Below, one piece after another: positions 22,634 to 31,016 of a stretch of 31,016 nt of DNA. The notes under the pieces are model-generated. The model was not told the DNA's origin and searched no databases. It worked only from the letters and a program-made list of their open reading frames with translations. The DNA comes from Hysterium pulicare CBS 123377 (taxonomy: Eukaryota > Ascomycota > Dothideomycetes > Hysteriales > Hysteriaceae): contig AJFK01000298.1 in the NCBI GenBank assembly GCA_000467715.1, positions 1 through 31,016 on the forward strand. The letters run 5' to 3'. Position numbers and translations under genes: made by a program. The first letter of the stretch is position 1, and each line of letters begins with the position of its first letter.

Positions 22634-22822
22634 GGTCGCGGTTGTCGATTGATGGGGTTGAAGTCTTGAGGTGCTGAGGATTTGGTGTTGGATTTGCGGT
22701 GCGCTCGCTTAGCGCGGGAATTAGTTTGTCCGTCCGCACATCGAGAAGTTGCGCATTTGATTCTGGGACCGAGAGCGACAACTTCACGAACATCGAACGA
22801 ATTTCCACGAACAACATTCGCC
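22634..22822. promoter_or_regulatory. Shared divergent promoter of uS4 and eL21 genes
   Basis: Only 189 bp separate the two start codons, which point away from each other, so both promoters and both 5' leaders must fit here. A small perfect dyad GCGCT-n5-AGCGC lies at 22701-22715, near the middle. I recognise no canonical TATA box. Joint control is inference from the spacing and shared function. Confidence 0.7.
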
Positions 22823-23580
22823 ATGGGTCACTCCGCCGGTCTCAGGGCTGGTACGCGTTATGCGTAAGGAACTCTGAATGCTTCGAAGTGATTGCGGCCG
22901 CTGATTGTCCTAAATAGGTTCTCGAGAGGATTCAAGAAGACGGGTTACGTGAGTCGCCAGTTTGTTCTCAATGCCTAGACACAATTGATACGAATATCAT
23001 AACAGATTTCTCTTTCAACACATCTACGACAATACAAAGTCGGTGACATAGTGGATGTTGTGGCAAACGGTACGAAGATCTGGATTGAAGATGATGGACA
23101 CCTCTTAACATTTTACAGGAGCTGTTCAGAAGGGTATGCCCTACAAAGTCTACCACGGAAAGGTACGAGTCACCCAATATTTGCATCAGATATGTTTCTA
23201 ACAGTTTTCAAGACCGGCGTCGTCTACAATGTGACCAAGAACGCCGTCGGCGTCATCCTGTATGTTCAACCACCAAGCGACTGAACCCCACCGTTGGAAC
23301 AATCTAGTAACATCAGGAACACAGCTATAAGCAAGTCGGTAACCGATACATTGAGAAGCGCATCAACGTCCGCACTGAGCACGTCAAGAAATCACGCTCC
23401 CGAGAAGATTTCCTTAGGCGGGTGAAGGAGAATGCCGAGAAGATGAAGAAGGCTAAGTCTGATGGTGTTCACACGCATTTGAAGCGACAGCCAGTAATGC
23501 CACGAGAGTCGAGGACGGTCAGCACAAAGGGCAACGTGCCGGAGAGCATCACACCAATCCCATACGAGACAACGATTTAG
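22823..23580 (+). CDS. rpl21: 60S ribosomal protein eL21
   Basis: Six exons (22823-22863, 22918-22948, 23006-23069, 23119-23162, 23213-23259, 23325-23580) with introns of 54, 57, 49, 50 and 65 nt encode 160 aa, exactly the usual length. The spliced protein reads MGHSAGLRAGTRYAFSRGFK, ISLSTHLRQYKVGDIVDVVA, GAVQKGMPYKVYHGKTGVVY, then KQVGNRYIEKRINVRTEHVK and ends SITPIPYETTI. The KOW-like SH3 fold binds 28S rRNA in the large subunit. The first five exons are all 31-64 nt. In intron 4 an upstream CAG at 23202-23204 competes with the AAG acceptor at 23212; only the latter keeps the family sequence. Confidence 0.95.
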
Positions 23581-24619
23581 ATGCTGTTATGGAGACAATG
23601 TGATCTGCGAGTCGGGCAAAATGGGAATTTGATGGGTCAATGGCGTGTTTTTGATGGAGATCACATATTTTCTCTCACCTGCATGTTCTCTAGCGTATGG
23701 AAGCTGAGAAGCAACTTTACCTATCCTACAGATGACCTGGTGCGACTTCGACTTGATTCTATCCTCCCTTGCCATAACTACCGCATCTTAATATTCTCCC
23801 ACGCTATAGATTGAGGTTTTGCAGCCCTTGAATTAGCCGAAGCTTCCCCAAAACACTTACATGGGCATTGGCTTGAGTATCACACTATGTACATAACGTG
23901 CATCCGCTCGTAACGGAACAACCGCCGTAGCGGAACAAACTATAGGTACTTTGACTTCGCAGCCATGAATAATCTACATACGCCTAGAATCTTCTAATAC
24001 CTCTTTTGGTTCTTGTGCTAGAACTAATCTGGAAGCTATATGACCCTATTTGCATGATAATTACATTCACATGGACGTCTCCCTGCCTAATGCGCGAAGA
24101 GTCTTTACCTTGGCGAAAATGAGCCTCGTGCGCCCTGGGACCACCAACAAGCTTATATTCCTGTCCCAACCCATCAGCGCCCCTATATAGGTCTAAGCAT
24201 TCAACAGCATCGCTCACGAGCCATAGATCGCCATGAGGCTGCGGGTGGTGCTCATTTCATACGAGAGGTAATGCATGATACGCTCTCGCCGGAGTAACAC
24301 CGGGCCGAGTCACCCTCGGGCCTTCGACGGCGCGCTGCCGACAATGTCGCGCGCGCAGTACGGTCAACGGCCACCACAACCGACGTGAACGACGTACAGC
24401 GACGACGAGGCGAATTCAAGGCGACCCGCAAAACGACCGACTCTCGCTATCAATCCCCACGAAAGAGAAACGGCTCCTCTATTGCTCAATGTACCTGCTC
24501 TGTTAGTCTCGGCTGCATCCCACCGTCCTCCGAAGCGCTCCTCCTACCCCACGGCCGCAGACCTCGAAACGTCGACGAGCTCGCTGCCTCAAGTGTAGCC
24601 CTTCCCCACTACGTCTTGC
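23581..24619. other. Intergenic region with a GC-rich, protein-like patch
   Basis: The first 700 bp show nothing beyond the eL21 3' UTR and a short imperfect direct repeat, GTAACGGAACAA / GTAGCGGAACAA, near 23912-23940. From about 24285 to 24619 base composition jumps to GC-rich with many CpG. One frame there (24397-24603) reads without a stop as a Ser/Pro/Arg-rich peptide (EANSRRPAKRPTLAINPHER) that ends at a stop before the kinase. It may be the remnant of a 5' exon of another gene, but I cannot assign it. Confidence 0.4.
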
Positions 24620-25537
24620 ATGAGGGGACGTACGCCCGTTTCGCTCACGCACAAGCAAAATGAGATCATGCTCCGGGAGATGACGAAGGAGCACATCCAG
24701 CCCCGATCACCCTCGCCTATAGACTATCAAAGTCTCGTATTCCTTGCGGTCGGCGGATCAGGAATAATCTATACGATCGATGAGAAAAGAATTCTAAAGG
24801 AATTTCATAGTAAGGGAATCGACGTTGAGCGTCGAGCATTCGAACGTCTAGGATCACATGTGAATATTGTGAAATGTTTCGGTGCAATGGGCAATGGCTT
24901 TATCCTTGAACGCGGACGATCCCTTCGGACAGTTATTCAAGAAAGTGGAGCGGAGCAGATCCCGTTGGGTACGAAAATTCGCTGGCTACAGGAAGCTGCA
25001 GAGGGAACGCGACATATGCACGACAACAATATAGTCCATGCTGATATTGGATGTAACAACTGGATCATCGTTCAGGGGCGTCTAAAGATTATCGACTTTG
25101 AAGGTTGCAGCATTGATGGAGAAGAAGCAGGAGCCTGTTATGAGTGGTTTAGTTACAAGGAATCTTCACCAGCAATAAGCCGAAAGACCGACATCTTCGC
25201 ATTCGGCTGCGCGATATACGAACTGATAACGGGTAGACAGCCACACGAAGAACTTCTTGCATCTGACGAGCGAATGCTCCGGGTCAAACAACTATATGCG
25301 GAAAATCAATTTCCAGAGGTTGGGAATATGCCGTTGGGTAATTTGATGCAGGGTTGTTGGCATGGTACTGTCAATTCTATGCACGAGATCCTTCAAGAAC
25401 TTAAAGCTACCGGCTTGCTAGCTACTGAGAAAACATATGCTGACCACCCGGGTGCGCTAGCGGTATTCCTCGACTTCTTGAGATCGTTGAATACATGCTT
25501 AACACTGAGAAATATGAAGGCTAGAGGAAATGCCTGA
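24620..25537 (+). CDS. Kinase-like protein with divergent catalytic motifs
   Basis: A single exon of 305 aa covers a whole protein-kinase fold. Present are a Gly-rich loop (VGGSGIIYTID, residues 44-54), the ATP-binding Lys60 (RILKEF), the catalytic-loop Asp142 and Asn147 in HADIGCNN, the metal-binding Asp159 and the alpha-F aspartate in TDIFAFGCAIYELITG. Changes from the usual consensus are HRD to HAD, the Lys two residues after the catalytic Asp replaced by Gly (144), and DFG changed to DFE. Such kinases are expanded in many filamentous fungi. Activity is therefore uncertain, and a pseudokinase role is possible. The start could be Met17 or Met21 instead, since the fold begins near residue 35. 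The substrate is unknown. It lies in an accessory stretch next to transposon debris. Confidence 0.78.
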   Translation: MRGRTPVSLTHKQNEIMLREMTKEHIQPRSPSPIDYQSLVFLAVGGSGIIYTIDEKRILKEFHSKGIDVERRAFERLGSHVNIVKCFGAMGNGFILERGRSLRTVIQESGAEQIPLGTKIRWLQEAAEGTRHMHDNNIVHADIGCNNWIIVQGRLKIIDFEGCSIDGEEAGACYEWFSYKESSPAISRKTDIFAFGCAIYELITGRQPHEELLASDERMLRVKQLYAENQFPEVGNMPLGNLMQGCWHGTVNSMHEILQELKATGLLATEKTYADHPGALAVFLDFLRSLNTCLTLRNMKARGNA

Positions 25538-25652
25538 GTAGTCTATATAGACAATTTGCGAGACTAGAATCCATAGTATAGTACCAATTGATCGTCAAAG
25601 TAATTAATTGCTATTATCCTATATCCCCATGTTCCTATGTGGCTTCTAGCTT

Positions 25653-25962
25653 TTAACCAAAGAGATCATGCTATAAGACAATTAGACAATCAAATATAAA
25701 CAAAATATATAGTACAGCTTACATCCTCATAACGCTCCTCCCCAACCGATGCACCTGAGTCTCGACAGAACTTGCACGGAGCGTTTCGGTTGGAAGGTTG
25801 GTGTATACCAAGAGTCGGATCATACGTGGGGTTCTCACATCGTGGTCCAGGCTTTGGGGAATCCTCACACCTCCGAAAAAGACGTTTTACGATCTTATGT
25901 TGAGATGGTCTTTGGCATTGGGTATAAATAATATCTGCTGTAGTATACCGGCACATGTTCAA
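25653..25962 (-). CDS. Small Cys-containing hypothetical protein, two exons
   Basis: The main exon (25962-25723) starts MNMCRYTTADIIYTQCQ and contains CEDSPKPGPRCENPTYDP and NAPCKFCRD. A GTAAGC..TTATAG intron of 52 nt (25671-25722) leads in phase 0 to a tiny last exon (25670-25653) that adds HDLFG and a stop, giving 85 aa. The spacing of Cys residues, the MCRYT-type start (the second Met is at 25956) and the closing CxxC resemble short Cys-rich proteins that are common and unnamed in filamentous ascomycetes. No signal peptide is seen, so it is probably intracellular, perhaps metal-binding (inference). It converges on the kinase gene with 115 bp between the stops. An antisense frame of 60 codons exists but is less convincing. 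Confidence 0.42.
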
Positions 25963-26384
25963 AAGACGTGGTAGCGGGTGTTCAACCTAGGCTGGAAAGT
26001 GAATCCAGGCTAGAGAGCGTTCACCTATCTCTCTGCGCTATTACAGTCTGAGCTAGTTCGCTGCTTATCACCCTAGTAATTAGTGTCCGCTATCGCTACT
26101 GAGTAAGCCGAGGAGGTGCACCGGCGACATGGCGAAACTGACGACTTGGATCATGACAAGGGCAGTGAGAGGGACATCAAACGTAAGCAACTCCTCAAAT
26201 CACTATACATTAACAGCAACACGCCGCCCCTGCTTCAACCCACTCCAAGCAATCCTCCGCCTTCACATGCGCGCCACTGGGGCTCTCTCCAAGGCTCTGC
26301 CGCAACTGCGCTCTCCGCACTCTGTGTTCCGCCTGTCCGCGCTACCTTAGCCGTTTACTCAGGTGTATCTCCTTAACACTAGCA
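25963..26384. other. Unassigned DNA beside the transposase relic
   Basis: These 422 bp show short plus-strand frames (for example starting MAKLTTWIMTRAVRG near 26129) with no family resemblance. The right edge is where the transposase similarity stops abruptly. I find no terminal inverted repeat here. Confidence 0.35.
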
Positions 26385-26896
26385 CCTCTATAGTTACGCC
26401 GGTCATCCTTACCTATAAGGACCTTAACAGAGCCAAGCATAGAAAGCATGATGCCTGTCTCGTCCATGTTATAGATATTTTCTGGTAGAATGTCTAGCCT
26501 ATAAAATTCCCTTTCAATCACCTCAAACCACTGAGTGATCTTGTTATATATGTTATTATCATAACAATTCCAGTCCATCGCCCTGCTCCTCCTCAATTTG
26601 GTTTCTGGATGGCGGCGGTGAAATGCCTGAGACCAATTCTTCTTCGGCGGCTCGATCGCATTCGCCGTTGACCGCCGGCGGGCAAGGCTAAAGACTAGCG
26701 AAGATATGAATTTGACTCGTACGGGAGATCCAAGGGCAGCCTGTTGTAAAAGGAATATGACGAGGGCTGTTTCTTCTGGCAGAGTGAGATATTGCTGGCG
26801 TTGGGCCTTTGTCTGTCTCAAGAGTCGTCCAGGTTTACAGATACTACGCACACCTTGAGGCAGGTCTTGCGCCAGCGCCTGGCTGGCTGAGTCCAT
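26385..26896 (-). mobile_element. Truncated pogo/Fot1-type (Tc1-mariner) transposase
   Basis: The minus-strand frame starts MDSASQALAQDLPQGVRSIC and shows the Tc5/CENP-B-type helix-turn-helix region (RQQYLTLPEETALVIFLLQ). NWSQAFHRRHPETKLRRSRA and the start of the DDE catalytic domain follow: ENIYNMDETGIMLSMLGSVK, with the first catalytic Asp in MDETG. After RGASVK the family sequence stops, so the second and third catalytic acids are missing and only about 170 of some 500 residues remain. The surviving part is still open, which suggests a fairly recent deletion. No terminal inverted repeats were found. This is a plain cut-and-paste DNA transposon fragment and cannot move by itself. Its left limit is set where similarity ends. 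Confidence 0.82.
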
Positions 26897-27209
26897 GACT
26901 ACTTACTTGCTATGAAGATGCTACTGCAAAGGGAGGGTGTGGAAGGGTGTGGAAGGGCGCTCCTGTAGTGATGCCGGCGACGATGCACGACCAACATAGA
27001 ACAGAACACCTGTCCTTTGAGCGCCTGCGGATCGGGCATAGCAGTGGACGTTACCATCTCGTTTTAATACATGATGAGATAGCCGAGATTGATTCACACG
27101 CTAAGTTGCGTGGCGACTCCCCTCTGCACGGAAAAACTTTCGGGTTTCTAGCTTTGCTCTTGGTCAGTGTCTTAAAGCCCCTCCAACATGATTTTCTGGT
27201 CCGAAAGGG
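26897..27209. other. Gap between transposase relic and dehydrogenase remnant
   Basis: The 313 bp hold no gene. The missing first half of the dehydrogenase would be expected here, but no Rossmann Gly motif is visible in any frame. A 10-bp tandem repeat lies near the left side (26935-26954). The transposon's own 5' flank probably occupies the first part. Confidence 0.4.
26935..26954 (+). repeat. Tandem 10-bp repeat GGGTGTGGAA x2
   Basis: GGGTGTGGAA occurs twice head to tail just upstream of the transposase start and is followed by GGG. It could be part of a subterminal transposon repeat, but with one copy of the element this cannot be shown. Confidence 0.6.
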
Positions 27210-27638
27210 GTGAAAGTCGAGGAGTTGGATAGACTGGAGCCGAATGCTGTGGAGAACTACTCTAGCAGTAAGGCAGGGAACTGGTTCTTTGCTTCCGAAT
27301 ATGCGAATCGCTACGGGAAACACGGTATCGTGAGCTTGACGCAGAATCCAGGCAGTTTAGTGACTAATGTTTGGCGGAACACGCCTTGGTATCTGTATTA
27401 TCCGTTTATATGGATGTTGGGGAAGGCAGAGGATGGTGCGTGTACGGAGTTATGGGCGGGATTGAGTGGGGAAGTTGGTGAGGGAGATGGTGGCAGGTAT
27501 GTTATTCCCTTTGGGAGGTGGCATTTTGCGCTCAGGGAGGATTTACTTGTAGCGTTGAAGGGGAAACAGGAGGGAGGTACGGGGCAGGCAGAAGGGTTTT
27601 TTGAGTGGTGTGATGAGAAGGTTAAGGAGTTTGAGTGA
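27210..27638 (+). pseudogene. C-terminal half of a short-chain dehydrogenase/reductase
   Basis: The frame of about 142 residues contains the SDR active-site YxxxK motif as NYSSSKAGNWFFASEYANRY (Tyr17, Lys21 of this piece). The typical continuation is VSLTQNPGSLVTNVWRNTPW (the PG motif after strand 6) and a C-terminal end FFEWCDEKVKEFE. Fungal relatives of retinol-dehydrogenase type are about 320 residues, so roughly the first 170, including the TGxxxGxG cofactor motif and the catalytic Ser, are missing. The frame has no proper ATG at its start: a stop lies just upstream and the first usable codon is GTG. The upstream DNA is transposon debris, so the gene was probably cut by insertion or deletion. 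A still-spliced upstream exon beyond the transposon is possible, but I did not find one. Confidence 0.75.
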
Positions 27639-30472
27639 GTTTATTAGGTGAGGAGTTCGCGAGATGGGATGATAACTTCTGGCATTTACTTGAGAAACAG
27701 CGGACGGGGTCCTAGTTTTGATTCGCCGTATTAGAAAGGGCGCATTGTTTTCGTTGTAAGAACTATTCTGTAGTGTAGCTGTAGAACTAGAGGTAATGCA
27801 TAGTAGAGCTAATTCGGAATTGGTCGTATCCTCATGTCACCGATGTGACTCTGATGTAGGATGTGGCGGAACGGAGTAGCTGACGTTAGGAAACGGCCGC
27901 ATGCTGTGTAGGCTAGGTTCTCATGACATGTTCCTCTGCAGGTTCAGCTTCTTTTGGGCTGTGCTTGTCATTCGTAGGGCTTTCCTACTAGAGAAGTAGA
28001 AAAGCATCGGGTGCGTTCAGTCGAGCAATTGGAATCTCCCTTCTCCTGTTATTTGAGAATAACAAATGTCCTAGAGTCAGGCCTTGGTATCAGTTTCTCT
28101 AAATGAAATATTGCTACTGCCAGGTTGTTGGTACCTCGAAACCCGGAGCGGAGACAAAAGACGAAAATGGTAGTGGAGTTAGGATCAAATAGGATAGGAT
28201 CCGATAGGGAAATGATCAGTATCTCTGATGAGCTGCTCCGCTACTCCCTCGCTACCTACCGTGCCTACTACGACCATTTCTGCATACGTGCTATCAGCGA
28301 GATCATTTCGGCTCGGCGATGATACCACCAAGAGAAGTGGTCTTCAACCAATTTGATGGTTTCGGGCCGTTAGAGATGACCGAACTCGTAGAAAGGCCCG
28401 ATTCGGCATACCTTTTCGGGGTCATCCTTCAATTTGACGGAAGACGAGAACAAGCTTGTCGTCCAGTTGGTATCAATTATCATTTCTTGATGAGAAAGGA
28501 GACGTAGCTGTAACGAGTGTCCCATTTTCGCTATTTCAGGCGAGGGAGGCACCGACAGCTGATCAGCGCGCAAGCAATTTATACAAGGCTTAGGGTTGAA
28601 CAAGCTCAATACCATGGAAGGTAGGGTGTCGAAACAAGCTTCCTGGAAACTGAGGTTTGTCCCCTCGTGGCGTGGGTATGTAGGAGGAGTTCAGTCGCAG
28701 ATCCTAGCTTCAACGATAGGAGAGCATGAATATGATAGCTGATCTTTCGTAAGTTCGAAACGATCCCCATGAGCAGTGTGAGGGGAGCGAGATGACAGTC
28801 ATTATTAGCAGTCGTCATCTTCTCCAGTTCAAGTATGTGTCAACGGGAGCTTGTCAGTGCTCGTGGGACATCTCTTATGGAGTCCTGATCTCGAGAAGGT
28901 GGGGCGCGTGTAGTAAGAAGCAGCTTGGGGGACTTCGAGTGTCATGGTTTGTCACGGTCTTCATGCTGTGAACGCTGCTGAACTGAGGAAATGCTCCATT
29001 GTCTGGCAATTCCGTGGCGTCGCCCGACCATGACGCCAGTGTGGCGATTCGCATCATCGTTGAAGCAGAAGTGTTCCAACTTCGCATTCGGTTTTTGCTA
29101 TCGTTGAAATCCCAGGCGATACCGAGTCAGGTTGCCGACATGAAGTTGCCGGCTAAAAGCTATCCATCACGCCCTTCTAGCAGCGCTGAAGCAATCATTG
29201 GCTTGTACTGAGGATATCACCGTTGTGCTATCGTGGAGTGCCTTCACATGAAGACTGCTGAGTGCACAAAATTCGTAATGCGGTCAGCAAGACTGTTCAC
29301 AGTGAAATAGGTAGGGTAAGATGCAGAGGTGGAGAATGTTGACAAAAGGATCGCCATCGCCGTGTCCGCTCTTAGACAGCAAAGCCTGTAAGGTTAGCCG
29401 ATTGCGGTAAAATCCAGGGTCAATCTGTGATTCGCACAGTCGTTGCAGCAAGACCTGACTATTGGTTTCAGATCCCATACCTCTCTAAACCAACCCTTAA
29501 AGAGGTCTTGCTCCGCTGTCTAGAGAGTGGATCAAGATGCAGACAAGTCACAAAACCGTGTCGTGGATTAGAGGGCCTGTGCCGCACTGTCGATTCAAAT
29601 CCAGAATGCGTTCCTCCAGCTCCTTTCACCGTTTCATTTAGTGCCCAAAGCGGGGGCAAATGCCTGGACGATAAGTAAGTACCACTTGAGCCGGGAGGAA
29701 CTGGGAAGGACAGGGTCGGGTCGTGAGCAAGTACTGGCGATGTACAGCATCGTTGACCCGCCATGTACTGAGTCCCGGCAGCAGTACCAAACATGATCGT
29801 CCTTCATGCTTATGCATTGTTGATGTTGATGACTGCTTGTGAAAGTCGGTAGCTTTCAAGGACGTGGAAGTCGTGTCCGCTCGATGTTGATCTTTTGACA
29901 GACTGCCGATGAACGACCAACAATTAGCCCTCTTCATGGCGCGAAGTGGGGTGCCGCCTACTATCGATTAGAAATAAGCAGTAAGAATTAGAAGGTCGTA
30001 TTAAGGGCGATCGAATGGACCGTGGCACAATGCACATTTTGTTTAAAGATGAGAAACAAACCCTTTTCACTATTCAAACACGACCCTGTCGTGCCGCGTG
30101 GTGACCTATGGATTGGGAAGTCGAAAGGGTTTCAGAGATTTCAGATAGCGGGTATCAGATTCGATCTGCTAACTTCCTGCCCAGCGTACCGAGTCAGTGG
30201 TGAACCCTGCTACGTATAGTGAACGCAAGTGTCCCGCATTCTCGTCAATCCTCACTGCACTGATATCCGGAAGACCTTTATTCCCAGGTCTAACTGGAGG
30301 TTTTTTGGTCGCGCGGTCGCCGTGCTAGCTGGTCTCACGCAGTCTCTGATGAGCCGCTTAGACGTGGCTGTGATCTGATCACCAAACGGTTAATCGAACA
30401 GCAGAAAACAGGATGACGGGTAATAGCAGGTCGTGATATTACTCTGTAATATGAGCAGTGCTATTTCCGTTG
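27639..30472. other. Long stretch without recognisable intact genes
   Basis: In about 2.8 kb the open frames are short (mostly under 85 codons) on both strands and none resembles a known family. One Cys-containing plus-strand frame (29427-29678) ends at a good donor, GTAAGT, near 29676, and could be an exon of a small unknown gene, but its start and partner exons are unclear. No tRNA, CRISPR or terminal repeats were seen. This looks like decayed accessory DNA. Confidence 0.4.
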
Positions 30473-31016
30473 GTCATCTACAACCCTGCCGTTTGTGCAT
30501 GATGACTTCGTCCGCCAGCAGCATATGTGGAAGACCAGCAAAATCCTTCCAGAAAGGCCTGTAGCGCCGAACCCCTGAATATCGCGATGGAGAACTGGAA
30601 TATCTTGAAGGGGATCCACAAGTATACGCCGGAGCCAAGCTCTCACTGGACAGTTCTGGAGATGAACATCCCCCACAAAACGGCGGAGGTGGGGAATCTG
30701 GCAAGGTCTTGCCGGCGACTCGATGCGCCACCCATCATCAGGCACAGTATTCGAGCGAATGCGGAGTAAGGCCTCCTACGATCGATATAGGGAGGTGAAT
30801 TTGACTCTGGCAAACGCCCTCGACGAGCTCGACAAGGGCGGCGCAGGGTAAACAAATGCACCACTTGCCGCCGCTTGGAGGAATGTTTGATATGTAGGAG
30901 GGAATCCAGAGGGATTTGGCCAAGATTGCGCAACAGTGAGTGAGAACGGCATCCACGTGGAAAAGGGTCTGTGCCATGTTCGGTTCGGGGACCTCTGCAG
31001 GTCCCGAAGCCATGAA
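30473..31016 (+). other. Protein-like but fragmented sequence at the right edge
   Basis: Several neighbouring short plus-strand stretches have the look of real protein: DDFVRQQHMWKTSKILPERP near 30500, EYRDGELEYLEGDPQVYAGA near 30580, SKASYDRYREVNLTLANALD near 30765, and GIQRDLAKIAQQ near 30905. They lie in different frames and are not connected by convincing introns, although donor-like GTAAAC and GTGAGT sites follow two of them. I do not recognise the family. Either this is a decayed gene or part of a gene that continues beyond the window. Confidence 0.3.

Noticed and set aside
23906-23940. GTAACGGAACAA / GTAGCGGAACAA as a transposon terminal repeat
   Set aside because: It is a short direct repeat and no inverted partner was found near the transposase relic or elsewhere in the window.
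30800-30890. Zinc-finger-like Cys pattern KCTTCRRLEECLIC in one plus-strand frame
   Set aside because: The frame is closed a short way upstream and the spacing does not match the fungal Zn2Cys6 pattern.
1-31016. CRISPR arrays, operons and bacterial-type promoters or terminators
   Set aside because: The DNA is clearly fungal nuclear sequence with spliced genes; no regularly spaced repeats were seen.

Overview
The window is nuclear DNA of a filamentous ascomycete (Pezizomycotina; I cannot fix the class). Genes are broken by many short introns (I placed 39, almost all 46-117 nt) with GT..AG ends and frequent CTAAC-type branch points. The spliced proteins are fungal-type: a Rho3 GTPase, COP9 subunit 2, an otubain, a GH92 mannosidase, and ribosomal proteins uS4, eL21 and eS27. 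The intron models come from reading frames and conserved family motifs. For most spliced genes the summed exon length is an exact multiple of three.

Layout. 82-2143 (-) is a fungal multi-pass membrane protein. 2240-2900 holds a broken HET-domain fossil. 3039-4461 (-) is a Gfo/Idh/MocA oxidoreductase, and divergent from it 5406-8210 (+) is a secreted GH92 alpha-mannosidase. 8211-9702 has no visible gene. 9703-11649 (-) is an otubain-type deubiquitinase with long disordered tails. A GC-rich gene-free stretch follows (11650-13329), then COP9 subunit 2 (13330-15112, -). 16467-17510 (+) is rho3, with three consecutive microexons. 18567-19097 (+) is eS27, whose first coding exon is only the ATG. 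19886-21364 (+) is deoxyribose-phosphate aldolase with a Ser/Thr/Pro-rich insertion. 21801-22633 (-) and 22823-23580 (+) are uS4 and eL21, divergent from a shared 189-bp promoter.

From about 23.6 kb rightward the character changes to accessory DNA: a kinase-like gene with altered catalytic motifs (24620-25537), a small two-exon Cys-containing protein gene (25653-25962, -), a truncated pogo/Fot1-type transposase (26385-26896, -), a short-chain dehydrogenase missing its N-terminal half (27210-27638), and about 3.4 kb with no convincing intact gene except protein-like but frame-broken stretches near the right edge.

Working together: the left and middle genes are mostly core housekeeping genes (translation, nucleotide salvage, polarity, ubiquitin/NEDD8 control). 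Otubain and CSN2 both act on ubiquitin-like pathways and lie in tandem on the minus strand. uS4 and eL21 are probably co-regulated by their shared promoter. I see no clearly new multi-gene system. The most unusual items are the rho3 microexons, the insertion inside the aldolase, a 104-codon antisense frame over the aldolase start, and the decayed right arm.
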